This document shows, one piece after another, positions 24,829-34,507 of a stretch of DNA of 64,000 bases (position 1 is its first letter; every line of letters begins with the position of its first letter). This stretch comes from RUG572 sp964386385 (GTDB lineage: Bacteria > Verrucomicrobiota > Kiritimatiellia > RFP12 > UBA1067): assembly GCA_964386385.1 (NCBI GenBank), contig CAYLRN010000005.1, forward strand, positions 116,824 through 180,823, in the 5' to 3' direction. The notes under the pieces are model-generated. The model had not been told where the DNA came from, ran no database searches, and worked only from the letters and a program-made list of their open reading frames with translations. A program made the position numbers and the translations under genes.

Positions 24829-27800
24829 ATGAAGTCTTCTATGGTGTTGGCCTTGGCTGCGGCGGGTTGTCTGTCCGCTGCGGCGCTGGACGTTGAAGTG
24901 GCGGACACTGCGGCGTTCGTTGGCGGAAGTTCGCGCGTGACAGCCGTCACGCCGAAGGCGGAAGTGGACGCGCTGCCGGACGTGGCGACGCCGATCTTCC
25001 GGTTCGACTGTACGCAGACGAACGGCTGGACGTTCAAGGACGGCACGCACGAGGTCGTGAAGATCCCGTCGCTCGTCGGCTCGCGTTTCCTCTCCACGTC
25101 GAACGACGGCGGCAACTGGCGGACGTTCGCCCTCGCCTCGCCCGTCTGGACGACGACAGACGCCGAGCTTGGCGGGCGTCCGTTCATCGACTTCGGCGCG
25201 ATGGGCTCTCTGCGCGGGCTGATATTCGATCCGGATCCCGCGACGGCGACGGCGGCGTTCCCTGGCGGCTCGAACGTGCTGGAACGCATCGGCACGGTCT
25301 TCTACGTCTACGGTTCGCAGAACGGCGGTGGATGGCTGATGGGCGGCGGCTATGGCGACAACCTGGCATACAATCACCATTTCTCGTCCGGCTACCTGTG
25401 GCATCGCGGCGCCAGCCGGCGCGAACTGGCCGATTCCGGGACGCACATCCATTTCGCCGACCCCGTCCTGCGCAATCCTGGCTACGATCCGAGCGTGCGC
25501 GGAACGGTCTGGCACGACGGCTGGGAGACGAATCCGCAGTATGCCGGCTTCACCGGCGGATGGGAGACGCTGGCGTTCATGCCGACGAACGAGATGGCGT
25601 CGGCGACAGGCATCGGCATGAACGACGGACGCGACAGGACGCGGTCCGGCGGGCAGCGCATTGCGGAGATGATCGTCTACGACCGCCATCTGACGGCAGA
25701 CGAGCGCCGGCAGGTGGAGGCCTATCTGCAGTCGAAGTGGTTCGCCCACGTGCCGCGCGGCTGGAACGGCGACGCCCGTCTGGGCTTCGCGCGCGGGCAT
25801 ACTAACGCCTACGTGCAGGCGACGTCGACGTCGGGCGTGGAGCTGACGCTGGACGTGGCGGCGGGCGAGACGCTGACGGTCGAGCGCCTGATGGGCGGCC
25901 GGCAGCAGGGCGCGGGGATTGTCAAGACCGGCGCCGGCGCATTGCGCCTTGGCGACGCGGAGCATTACGCGGGGACGGTCACGCTGCGCGGCGGGTCGCT
26001 GGAGTTTGGATGCCGCGTCGTGCCGGACGCGCCGCCGACTAACGCGCTCGTGTGGCTTGACGCCGCCTATGCGGCCGAGCCGATGAAGACCGACCTGGAC
26101 GACGCGGGCGTGGAGCGCCTGGCGCACTGGACAAACCGTGCGCCGGATTCCGTCGTCTCCGGCAACGTGCTCGTCGGTGCGCGGCCCGCGGCCTCGGACA
26201 AGTCCCTGTGGCCAATCGTGCGGCGCGACGCCCTGGGCGAGGGGCTGCCCGTCCTGGACTTCGGGGCCTGCGCCGGCACGGACGCCGGCATCAGCCTCTC
26301 CTTCGAGACGAACGAGACGTCCTCGGCCCAGGTCGCGCTCGGCGGCGTCTGCACCGTCGTCGCCGTGATCGGCGCGCAGGAGGGCGGCGGACACCTTGTC
26401 GGCCACACGTCCGAGTGGAACAGCTTCAGCCGCGTGTCGGAAGGGACGCCCGGAACGTCCGCCGGCTTCTTCCGCGGCGTGTCGGCTGCGGACGCCACGA
26501 ACCGCCAGGTGCTGGCCTATCTGGACGGACAGCGCGTTGACCCCGCGCACGGCTATCTCCATCCCGGCTACCAGGTCGTCGCCCTGCGCGGGATTCCGAC
26601 GCAGAACGGAATCAACCGCATCGGCGGGGCGAAGACGATGGCGGGCGGACTGCGCCTTGCGGAAATCCTGATCTACAACCGCGTGCTCTCCGACAGCGAG
26701 TTCATGGACGCGCAGGCCTATCTTGCGCGCAAGTGGCTTGACCGCGACCTGCCGGGCTACCGGCGGGCGGAAGGCCACGACTGGCCTGCCGTGCAGAACG
26801 TCACCGTCGTCGAGCCCTCTGCCATCGACGTGCCGGAGGGCGGGACGGTGCGCGTCGGTACGCTCAAGGTTATGGCGGAACTGAGGAAGACCGGCGCGGG
26901 GACGCTGGTGGTGCAGAAGGTAGAGGGCTTCCATTCGGACGACTCGGACGTTCCGCTCAAGGTCGAGGGCGGCTCGGTGCGCGTAGTCGGCAGCCTTGAC
27001 CCGGCGGCGGACGACGCGCCGGCCGCCGACCCGTCGCTCCACCTAGACGCGACACGCCTTGACCGCATGGACGTCGTCGCCTCAGGCGGCACGAACTTCG
27101 TCGCCCGCTGGTTCGACGCCCGCTTCCGAAACGAGGCGATTCAGGACACGGATCACCAGCGCCCGTGGGTGAACGACGACGCGGACGCGCTCTGCAACGG
27201 CCTGCCGGTCGTGGACTTCGGGCGGTTCGGTTCTGGCAAGGGCGGAAAGGCGATGGAGTTCTACGTGCCGATGGACAGCGTCCGCTCGGCATTCGTCGTC
27301 TGGGGCGCGCAGAACAACGGCGGCTTCCTGCTGGGGTCGAACCAGGCTGCGTCTCCGCGATACGGATCGAACAATATGCTCTTCGACTTCCACCGCGGCG
27401 TGGTTGACGGCGAGTTCACTGCTGCGTCGCCCCTGCTGAACCCTAACGGCACGCTCGCCCACGTCTACGGCGGCGAGATCTACGTGGACGGCGTCCGCAC
27501 GAACTACCAGTACGTGCCGAAGGCGGACTACCAGCTGGTGGAAATCCACACGAAGGGCGGCGCCCACGTGTCCGCCCTCGCCATGGACCGCGGCGGATGG
27601 GACAGGCGCGGCGGACAGCGCCTGGGCGAAGTCCTCCTCTACGAGCGCAAGCTGACCGAGCGCGAGCGCGTCGCCACGCGCAACTACCTGATGAAGAAGT
27701 GGTTCGGACGCGAGCCGGAGGCCCTGCCGCCGGCCGAGGCGACGGACGCGGCGGGCATTTCGTATTCCGTCATTTCCGTGGACGGTGCGCGGACGCTGCC

Positions 27801-29229
27801 GGTGGAGGAAGACAGCTCTGCGGGCGAGGTGCAGGGTGCGGGCGTCCTCGAGAAGACCGGCGCGGGCGCGTTGACGGTGGGCGACCTGAGCTCGTTCACC
27901 GGCGTCGTTCGCGTGGCGGAGGGCACGTTCGCGCTGACGGGCGAGACGGCGGCTGTCGCGGCGGAATATCCGTCTGACGGCGTCGTCTTCCACGCCGACG
28001 CGGAATACGGCGTCTCCCTCGTCACGAACGCCATGGGCGTCGCCAAGGTGTCCGCATGGGAAAGCCGGCACGATCCGTCATGGCGCGCGGTGCCGGGATG
28101 GTCGCAGACCGCCTCCAGCCACTTCCCGTCGTATCTGCCGGCTGGCATGAACGGACGCCCCGCCGTGGACATGGTCTACGGCGGCACGGGCGCGGACGGC
28201 TGGCAGTTCCTCCGCTTCCAGCGCGACGGCGCGTGGGCGCGGATTCCGGACGCGCGCAGCGTCTTCTGGGTGATCGGCTCGCAGCAGGGCGGCGGCTACC
28301 TTCTTGGCGGCGGCACGAACCAGTACAACAAGGTTGGGCATTGGAACTTCCACCGCGGCCTTCGTGCAACGAAGGACAACACCTGGGACGCGCGCGGCTG
28401 CACGAACTATCTTGTCGGCGGCGCGGCGAATCAGGACGTGCGCTACGCAAACTGGTGGAAGAACGGCGTGAAGGTCGACCCGGGCGAAACGGAACTTTCC
28501 GGCGCGTGGGACCAGCTGTCGATGGTGATGCAGGACGATGCGGCGAAGTACGCGGACGTCGAGGGCTTCGCGTTCGACGGGCGTTCCATCGAGGGCGGGA
28601 CTGCATATCTCAACCGCTCAGGCGGACAGCGCCTTGCGGAGGTGCTGATCTACAACCGCGTCCTGACAGAGGCCGAACGCGCCGGCACGGAGGCCTATCT
28701 GCGCTCCCGCTGGGGCGTGGGGATGCACCATTCGGCCACGAACCTCGCCGGCGTCGTCGTGGCGGAGGGCGCGGCGTTCGACCTGCTGGGCGCGCGGCAG
28801 TACGTGGCGGCGGTCGGCGGAAACGGCGTCGTCCGGAACGGGACGCTGGAGACGGCGCGTCTGGACGCCGGCGAGGACGGCGCGGGGGCGCTGACGGTCG
28901 ATGGCGACCTGACTCTGGCGGACAACGCCACGTGGCGCGTGGACTTCGCCTCGGCGGAAGTGGCCGATTTCGTGGACGTCTCCGGACGGCTGACGCTTGG
29001 ACAGGGGCTGGCGATAGAGCTGGCGGGGCTTGAAAAGGCCGGGAACGTGCGCGGGCTGCGCGTCAGGATCGCGTCCGCCGCGGGCGGCGTGGCGAATCCC
29101 TTGGCGCTTGCGGGCGCGGCGTTCACCGGCGACGCGCTGCCGGTCTCCGTTACGCCGACGCTGCGCGTGAACGGCAATGACGTCTGGCTGACGTTCAGTC
29201 CGTCCGGCACGGTCATCCTCTTCCGCTGA
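24829..29229 (+). CDS. Giant secreted protein with four LamG-like repeats
   Basis: This gene encodes 1466 residues from the ATG at 24829, with GGAG about 8 nt upstream. The signal peptide is MKSSMVLALAAAGCLSAAALD. Four tandem units of about 300 residues follow. Each has a GGGxLxG strand, a FHRG or equivalent stretch and a terminal signature GGQRLAEVLIYNRVLT-AER..EAYL..KW, which marks concanavalin/LamG-like domains of this type. Between them are autotransporter-strand segments such as GAGALRLGDAEHYAGTVTLRGG and GAGALTVGDLSSFTGVVRV. The end is GTVILFR. No catalytic residues are seen. It is presumably surface-exposed and multivalent for carbohydrate binding. The internal repetition suggests growth by domain duplication. 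Confidence 0.75.
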   Translation: MKSSMVLALAAAGCLSAAALDVEVADTAAFVGGSSRVTAVTPKAEVDALPDVATPIFRFDCTQTNGWTFKDGTHEVVKIPSLVGSRFLSTSNDGGNWRTFALASPVWTTTDAELGGRPFIDFGAMGSLRGLIFDPDPATATAAFPGGSNVLERIGTVFYVYGSQNGGGWLMGGGYGDNLAYNHHFSSGYLWHRGASRRELADSGTHIHFADPVLRNPGYDPSVRGTVWHDGWETNPQYAGFTGGWETLAFMPTNEMASATGIGMNDGRDRTRSGGQRIAEMIVYDRHLTADERRQVEAYLQSKWFAHVPRGWNGDARLGFARGHTNAYVQATSTSGVELTLDVAAGETLTVERLMGGRQQGAGIVKTGAGALRLGDAEHYAGTVTLRGGSLEFGCRVVPDAPPTNALVWLDAAYAAEPMKTDLDDAGVERLAHWTNRAPDSVVSGNVLVGARPAASDKSLWPIVRRDALGEGLPVLDFGACAGTDAGISLSFETNETSSAQVALGGVCTVVAVIGAQEGGGHLVGHTSEWNSFSRVSEGTPGTSAGFFRGVSAADATNRQVLAYLDGQRVDPAHGYLHPGYQVVALRGIPTQNGINRIGGAKTMAGGLRLAEILIYNRVLSDSEFMDAQAYLARKWLDRDLPGYRRAEGHDWPAVQNVTVVEPSAIDVPEGGTVRVGTLKVMAELRKTGAGTLVVQKVEGFHSDDSDVPLKVEGGSVRVVGSLDPAADDAPAADPSLHLDATRLDRMDVVASGGTNFVARWFDARFRNEAIQDTDHQRPWVNDDADALCNGLPVVDFGRFGSGKGGKAMEFYVPMDSVRSAFVVWGAQNNGGFLLGSNQAASPRYGSNNMLFDFHRGVVDGEFTAASPLLNPNGTLAHVYGGEIYVDGVRTNYQYVPKADYQLVEIHTKGGAHVSALAMDRGGWDRRGGQRLGEVLLYERKLTERERVATRNYLMKKWFGREPEALPPAEATDAAGISYSVISVDGARTLPVEEDSSAGEVQGAGVLEKTGAGALTVGDLSSFTGVVRVAEGTFALTGETAAVAAEYPSDGVVFHADAEYGVSLVTNAMGVAKVSAWESRHDPSWRAVPGWSQTASSHFPSYLPAGMNGRPAVDMVYGGTGADGWQFLRFQRDGAWARIPDARSVFWVIGSQQGGGYLLGGGTNQYNKVGHWNFHRGLRATKDNTWDARGCTNYLVGGAANQDVRYANWWKNGVKVDPGETELSGAWDQLSMVMQDDAAKYADVEGFAFDGRSIEGGTAYLNRSGGQRLAEVLIYNRVLTEAERAGTEAYLRSRWGVGMHHSATNLAGVVVAEGAAFDLLGARQYVAAVGGNGVVRNGTLETARLDAGEDGAGALTVDGDLTLADNATWRVDFASAEVADFVDVSGRLTLGQGLAIELAGLEKAGNVRGLRVRIASAAGGVANPLALAGAAFTGDALPVSVTPTLRVNGNDVWLTFSPSGTVILFR

Positions 29230-29377
29230 TCCGCCGCCCACGCAGTAGCCTTTCCTGTCGCTTGTCAGGGCGGATGCGACTGATTCTGTGCCATGACGCC
29301 GCGTGGCCGCATTCGCCTTGGCAAGATACGGGACAAGGCGAAACTGCATTGAATCTTTCCGCCGGCGGTGCAATCCA

Positions 29378-29386
29378 TGGTATAAT
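29378..29386 (+). promoter_or_regulatory. Extended -10 promoter TGG-TATAAT
   Basis: TATAAT at 29381-29386 with TGG in front lies 32 nt before the GH78 gene start. It is identical in its core to the promoters at 53571 and 59701. Confidence 0.65.
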
Positions 29387-29418
29387 GTCGGCAGACAATC
29401 GAATCAGGGCATCCGACA

Positions 29419-32400
29419 ATGTTCAAGAACAAGCAGCACAGCCGTATCCACGTCAAGGCCACGACAGGCGTCCTCTGGGCGCTGGCATTCGCGTTCGCCG
29501 CCTTCGCCGCAGGCGATCCATATGACCTCAAGAAGACCGTCCAGACCCGCCGGGCGCCTGTCGCCGCAGCGACTAACGCCGCCGGATGCGTCCGCTTCGA
29601 CTTCGGCCGCGAGATGTTCGGTTTCCTCGAACTCGTCCCGCCCGCCGGCGCGCGCGGTGCGTACCGCGTCCGCCTCGGCGAGCTCCTCTCCGCCGACGGG
29701 CGCGTGGACATGAAGCCGGGCGCGACGATTCGCGCCGCCGAGGTGGAAGGGCGTATCGAGGCCGACGGCGTCTGCCGCGTCCCGCTCGTCGCCGACGCCC
29801 GCAACACGAGCGGCGGACGCGAGGGCGGCGCGATCAAGATTCTCCGGGAGCACGGCGTCGTGATGCCGTTTCGCCATGTCGAAGTCCTCTCCGCGCCGTT
29901 CCCCGTGACGCGGGACAACGTCCGCATGGTCGCCGTCCACTATCCGATGGACTTGTCCGAATCCTCCTTCACGTGCAGCAGCCCCGAGCTCGTGAAGGTC
30001 TACGACTTCTGCAGGCACTCGATTCTCGCCACCTCGTTCGCCGGGCTGTACGTGGACGGCGACCGCGAGCGCATTCCCTACGAGGCCGACGCATATCTGA
30101 ACCAGCTCTGCGAGTACGCCGTCCATTCCGACCATTCTCTCGCCCGCGCAAGCCACGAGTACCTGATGTCGCATCCCACCTGGCCCACCGAGTGGAAGCA
30201 GCACTCGATCAAGATGGCGTGGGCGGACTGGATGTGGACCGGCGACGCGCGCTCGCTGGCGAAGTTCTACGACAGCCTTCGCAACGAGAAGCTTCTCCTG
30301 AACTTCGCCCGCCCATCCGACGGACTTCTTCTCACGGGCGGCGAGCGCCTGCGCAACAGTCTGACCAATCGCGTTGGCGCTGCGGACATCGTTGACTGGC
30401 CGCCCGTAGAGCGCGACGGCTTCGTCTTCCGCGACGTCAACGCCGTCGTCAACGCGTTCCACTACCGCAATCTGCTGGAGATGTCAGACATTGCCCGCGC
30501 TCTCGGCAAGACGTCCGACGCCGAAGCGTTCGCCGTCCGCGCGCGGCGCGTCTTCGATTCCTTCAACGCGGTCTTCTTCGACTCCTCCCGCGGCGTCTAC
30601 CGCGACGGAGAGGGGACGGACCACGCCTCCATCCACGCGAACGCCGCCGCGCTCGCGTTCGGTCTCGTCCCGCCCGCGCGCCGCGCGCAGGTGGCGGAGT
30701 TCTGCGTTTCGCGGGGAATGGCCTGCAGCGTCTATTTCGCGCAGTACCTTCTTGAGGCCCTTTTCGAGGCGGGCGAGGCCGACGCGGCGATTCGCCTCAT
30801 GACGTCGGGCGGCGACCGCAGCTGGCTGGGGATGCTCGACCAGGGCGCGACTGTGACGATGGAGGCGTGGGCGGCGAAGTACAAGCCGAACCTCGATCTC
30901 AACCACGCCTGGGGCGCGGCGCCGCTCAATGTCGTCTCACGCTACGTACTGGGCGTGACGCCGCTTGAGCCGGGGTTCGCGAAAGTCCGCATCCGCCCGC
31001 AGTTCGGCTCTCTCTCGCGCGTTTCAGGCAAAGTCCCCACGGCGAAAGGACCGGTAGAGGTGTGCTTCGCGGACGGGAAGCTGACTGTCGTGACGCCTGC
31101 GCCGGCGCGGATCGAGTTCGGCGGCGTCGTGCGCGACGTCGGGCCGGGGCGGCATGAGATCGCCTCGCCCGCCCCGCGCGCGGCGACGGTGGAGGAACGC
31201 TGGCCGCTGGCGGGGACGTTCGCCGAATTGAACGGGGGATGTCCGTTCCAGCCTGCCGGTGCGCGCTTCGTCGCCGAGAACGCGAACAAGGTCTCGTTCG
31301 TCTCCGACGGACTCGGACGCCCCGTCCTCCGCCTCCGCGACGGCGGCGCCTGCCAGGTGAACGACAGCCCGCGCCACGACCTCGTGCCCGGTCTGCGCCT
31401 CGCCTGCCGCGTGAAGTTCGACAGCCTCGAACTGCCGCCGTGGCAGGGCTGGAAGACGGTCTTCTCGAAGGGGCACGTCACGACGCGCGGGGCGATCCTT
31501 CTGCGCGTCGACCCAGCCAAAGAGGGCGGACGTCTGAGCTTCTTCGTCAACTTCGGCGAAGGTCCGGAGCCGCGCGTGTCGTCTCGCCTGCCCGTCCGCG
31601 CGGGCGAGTGGTACGATGTCGCCGCCGGATGGGACGGAACGAACGTCTGGCTGACCGTGAACGGCGAGACGACGCGGACGCGGCGGACGGGGGAGGTCTC
31701 CGGCTGCATCGACCCGCTGACCGTCGGGCCGTTCAACGGGCTCGTCTCCGACGTCTCGGTCACCTCCCCCGCGCAGCCGCAGGCGGATGTCGCGGACTCG
31801 CACCTTGTGCAGACGTTCCGTCTCGCCTGCTCTGCCACGTTCGATGCGTTGCCGACGGGCGAGACGACCCTCCTTTCGCGTCCGAACGAATTCCTCCTCC
31901 GCTACGACGTGCGCAAGGACAGTCCGCCAGGAGAGGGCTACTTCGGCTTCTGGGTCTTCCTCAACGGCGGCTGGGAGCCGCGCGCGGCCGTCACCGTGCC
32001 GATCGAGCTCGGACGCCGCTACAACGTCGCCGCGTCGTGGGACGGCGAGTGGTCGTCGATCCACGTCGACGGACGCAGCAGCCGGAAGGCCAGGTCGGGC
32101 CGCGTCGCGCCCTCCGCCGGAAAGCTGAGGAAGGGGCATTTCAGGGGGCGCATCGACGACCTGTCCATTCGCGTCCAGAAGTTCGCGCGGCTTCAGATGG
32201 ACGACTGCCGCACGGCGGAGCTTCTGCCGCGGGAAGGGGAGAAGGTGACGCTGAACGGTTCGCTCTCCGCAAGCGGGTCGCTGCCTGTCGCCGGCGCGCG
32301 CGTCGCCGTCGTCCTCCCGCCCGGCGCGTCAGCGACTCCGGCCACGTTCGAACTGCCGGCCCTGTCGGCGGGAGATCGCCATCCCTTCACTCTCGTCGTC

Positions 32401-34494
32401 GACCCCGGCACGAACCGCGTGATGGACGTCCGCCTTGTGGCGACTGGCGCGGACGGGAAGAACCTCGGGACGTTCCACCAGAACGTCGTGACGATGCCGG
32501 CCGTGGATCCCGACTTCATCTCGAACGGGTGGAATCCGCCGGTGCGGCCGACGAGGACGTACCACGTTGACGCGGCGGCGGGCGACGACGCGCGCGACGG
32601 GCTTTCGCCGGCGACGGCGTGGCGGACGCTGGCGCGCGCGAAGGACCTCGTGCTGGGGCCGGGCGAGAGGCTGCTGCTGCGGCGCGGGTCCGTCTTCAAC
32701 GAGGAACTGCGCGTCCGCGCAGGGGGCGCGGCGGACAACTGGGCGGAAATCGGCGCGTACGGCGAGGGGGCGCGTCCGACGATCCGCCGCAACCGCTTCA
32801 TCGGCGACAGATGCGCGCTCATCTCAAGCGACGGCCGCCTCGTCGTGCGCGACCTCGTCGTCTGCAACGCCGGCAAGGGGCTTGGCATTGAATGCTCGCC
32901 GACGAATTCCGGCGGGCTTCTCGTGGAGCGCTGCCTTGCGCACCACGTAGAAGGACTGTACCGGTTCAACGCGCACGGGATTCCGGAATGGCTTGACAAG
33001 CCGGGCGCGCGCGGCGGCCCGAACGGCGGAATCGGAATCGGCGGGCGCGTCCGCGGCGCCGTCATGCGCGACTGCGAGATGTACCAGTGCTCGTCGGGAT
33101 TCGCCGTCAACGGACGCGACGTCTGCGTCAGGCGCGTCTTCTGCCACGACAACGCAAGCCACAACACGTCACCGCATCCGTACATGACCGGCACCGACTG
33201 CGCGTGGCTGCTGGATTCCATATTCGACGCCTCCGGCTGGAACGCATCCGCCGGCACGATGGGCATCATGCTTGCGCGGAACGACGGCTACGTGATCCGC
33301 AACTGCCACTTCCTCAATCAGCCGGATTCTGGGTCGCACGACGAGGGCGGAGTCGACTTCGAGGCCGCGGGGCAGAACTGCCTGATCGACCGCTGCACGT
33401 TCCGCAACAACGCGGGCGCGGCGATCGAGGTGCTTGGGCTCGTCTCTCCGCAGGCGAAGAACACGCAGATAACGCGCTCTCGCTTCGACCGCAACAACAC
33501 CGCGATCAAGCTCGGCCCCTCCGAGATCTTCATCTGGGGCGGAAGCCGCGACCCGAAGATCGTCTGCTCCAACGGCCGCATCGACGGCAACGGATACGTC
33601 CTCCATCCAGGCGTCTGCTTCTACACGAACCAGGCCGAACGGACGCGCGCCGACTGGACGGTGGTGGACAACGTGCAGTACGCCTCCTCCGCGGAGCTCG
33701 ACCGCGCGCTGCCGTGGAACAACCCGCCGCAGGTCTCCGCCGGCGAGGAGGTCTGGACGGATTCCCCGGACGTTGCGCTCGCCGGCGTCTGCACCGACGA
33801 CGCGCTCCCGACGCCCGCCGCGCCTGTTCTTGCGTGGGAACTCCTCGAAGGCCCAGGCGCTGCGACGTTCGCCGACCCCCGCGCGGCGCGGACGCGGGCG
33901 TCGTTCTCCGCCCCCGGCGACTACCGCCTCCTCCTCAGGGCCGACGACGGCGAGCACTGGCGCACGGCACGGACCGCAGTCCACGTCCTGCCGAAGGGCG
34001 CGCGCGTCTCGAAGGCCTGGGCGTTCGCCCGCAACCACGACGCGGAGGGCTGGACGTTCGAGGGGCTTGGAACGGAGAAGGAATACTTCAGGGGCTCCGA
34101 GCCGCGCTGGGACACGTTCGCCAACCCCGTCCACATGGTCTGCGGCGACTACTTCGTCCTCGCGATGAAGAACGCCCCGAAGGCGCGGCTTCTCTCGCCG
34201 GACAACCTTGGCCTCGCGTTGGACGGCTCGCAGTCGCTCGTCCTGCGCCTCCAGAACCACACGAACTCGAAGCGGATGCGCCTCTCCTTCACGACCGGGC
34301 AGAATCAGGACTGGGCGCGGGCGCGGACGGTCGACTTCGACGTCGTGCCGCAGGACGAGGCGGACACGGTCTACCGCATCCCGCTGCCTGGCTCTGGCGT
34401 CGTCCGCCGGTTCCGCCTGGACTTCTCCGCCGACGCGACGCCCGTCACTGGCACGTGCCGCCTGGACTACGTCTGGTTCGGCCGCCATCCCTGA
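29419..34494 (+). CDS. Multidomain GH78-like alpha-L-rhamnosidase with LamG and beta-helix domains
   Basis: This gene encodes 1691 residues. A long-headed signal peptide (core GVLWALAFAFAAFAAG) is followed by a GH78-type architecture: beta domain (FDFGREMFGFLEL), (alpha/alpha)6 barrel with VDGDRERIPYEAD (Asp215, Glu217) and GATVTMEAW (Glu482) as likely catalytic acids, and the usual closing beta domain to about residue 580. Two LamG-like domains span about 600-920. A right-handed beta-helix begins at about 1045 with YHVDAAAGDDARDGLSPATA, an opening common in polysaccharide lyases and pectinases, and runs to about 1425. An Ig/PKD-like domain (1433-1520) and a C-terminal beta domain finish it. 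GH78 enzymes release alpha-L-rhamnose; the beta-helix may be a second enzyme or a binder. The fusion is unusual. Confidence 0.75.
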   Translation: MFKNKQHSRIHVKATTGVLWALAFAFAAFAAGDPYDLKKTVQTRRAPVAAATNAAGCVRFDFGREMFGFLELVPPAGARGAYRVRLGELLSADGRVDMKPGATIRAAEVEGRIEADGVCRVPLVADARNTSGGREGGAIKILREHGVVMPFRHVEVLSAPFPVTRDNVRMVAVHYPMDLSESSFTCSSPELVKVYDFCRHSILATSFAGLYVDGDRERIPYEADAYLNQLCEYAVHSDHSLARASHEYLMSHPTWPTEWKQHSIKMAWADWMWTGDARSLAKFYDSLRNEKLLLNFARPSDGLLLTGGERLRNSLTNRVGAADIVDWPPVERDGFVFRDVNAVVNAFHYRNLLEMSDIARALGKTSDAEAFAVRARRVFDSFNAVFFDSSRGVYRDGEGTDHASIHANAAALAFGLVPPARRAQVAEFCVSRGMACSVYFAQYLLEALFEAGEADAAIRLMTSGGDRSWLGMLDQGATVTMEAWAAKYKPNLDLNHAWGAAPLNVVSRYVLGVTPLEPGFAKVRIRPQFGSLSRVSGKVPTAKGPVEVCFADGKLTVVTPAPARIEFGGVVRDVGPGRHEIASPAPRAATVEERWPLAGTFAELNGGCPFQPAGARFVAENANKVSFVSDGLGRPVLRLRDGGACQVNDSPRHDLVPGLRLACRVKFDSLELPPWQGWKTVFSKGHVTTRGAILLRVDPAKEGGRLSFFVNFGEGPEPRVSSRLPVRAGEWYDVAAGWDGTNVWLTVNGETTRTRRTGEVSGCIDPLTVGPFNGLVSDVSVTSPAQPQADVADSHLVQTFRLACSATFDALPTGETTLLSRPNEFLLRYDVRKDSPPGEGYFGFWVFLNGGWEPRAAVTVPIELGRRYNVAASWDGEWSSIHVDGRSSRKARSGRVAPSAGKLRKGHFRGRIDDLSIRVQKFARLQMDDCRTAELLPREGEKVTLNGSLSASGSLPVAGARVAVVLPPGASATPATFELPALSAGDRHPFTLVVDPGTNRVMDVRLVATGADGKNLGTFHQNVVTMPAVDPDFISNGWNPPVRPTRTYHVDAAAGDDARDGLSPATAWRTLARAKDLVLGPGERLLLRRGSVFNEELRVRAGGAADNWAEIGAYGEGARPTIRRNRFIGDRCALISSDGRLVVRDLVVCNAGKGLGIECSPTNSGGLLVERCLAHHVEGLYRFNAHGIPEWLDKPGARGGPNGGIGIGGRVRGAVMRDCEMYQCSSGFAVNGRDVCVRRVFCHDNASHNTSPHPYMTGTDCAWLLDSIFDASGWNASAGTMGIMLARNDGYVIRNCHFLNQPDSGSHDEGGVDFEAAGQNCLIDRCTFRNNAGAAIEVLGLVSPQAKNTQITRSRFDRNNTAIKLGPSEIFIWGGSRDPKIVCSNGRIDGNGYVLHPGVCFYTNQAERTRADWTVVDNVQYASSAELDRALPWNNPPQVSAGEEVWTDSPDVALAGVCTDDALPTPAAPVLAWELLEGPGAATFADPRAARTRASFSAPGDYRLLLRADDGEHWRTARTAVHVLPKGARVSKAWAFARNHDAEGWTFEGLGTEKEYFRGSEPRWDTFANPVHMVCGDYFVLAMKNAPKARLLSPDNLGLALDGSQSLVLRLQNHTNSKRMRLSFTTGQNQDWARARTVDFDVVPQDEADTVYRIPLPGSGVVRRFRLDFSADATPVTGTCRLDYVWFGRHP

Positions 34495-34507
34495 CGCCGC
34501 CGGCGGA

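Noticed and set aside
24802..27042. 746-codon minus-strand frame opposite the giant LamG gene
   Set aside because: The opposite strand carries clear repeated LamG domains and a strong promoter; this frame has low-complexity Arg/His-rich composition.
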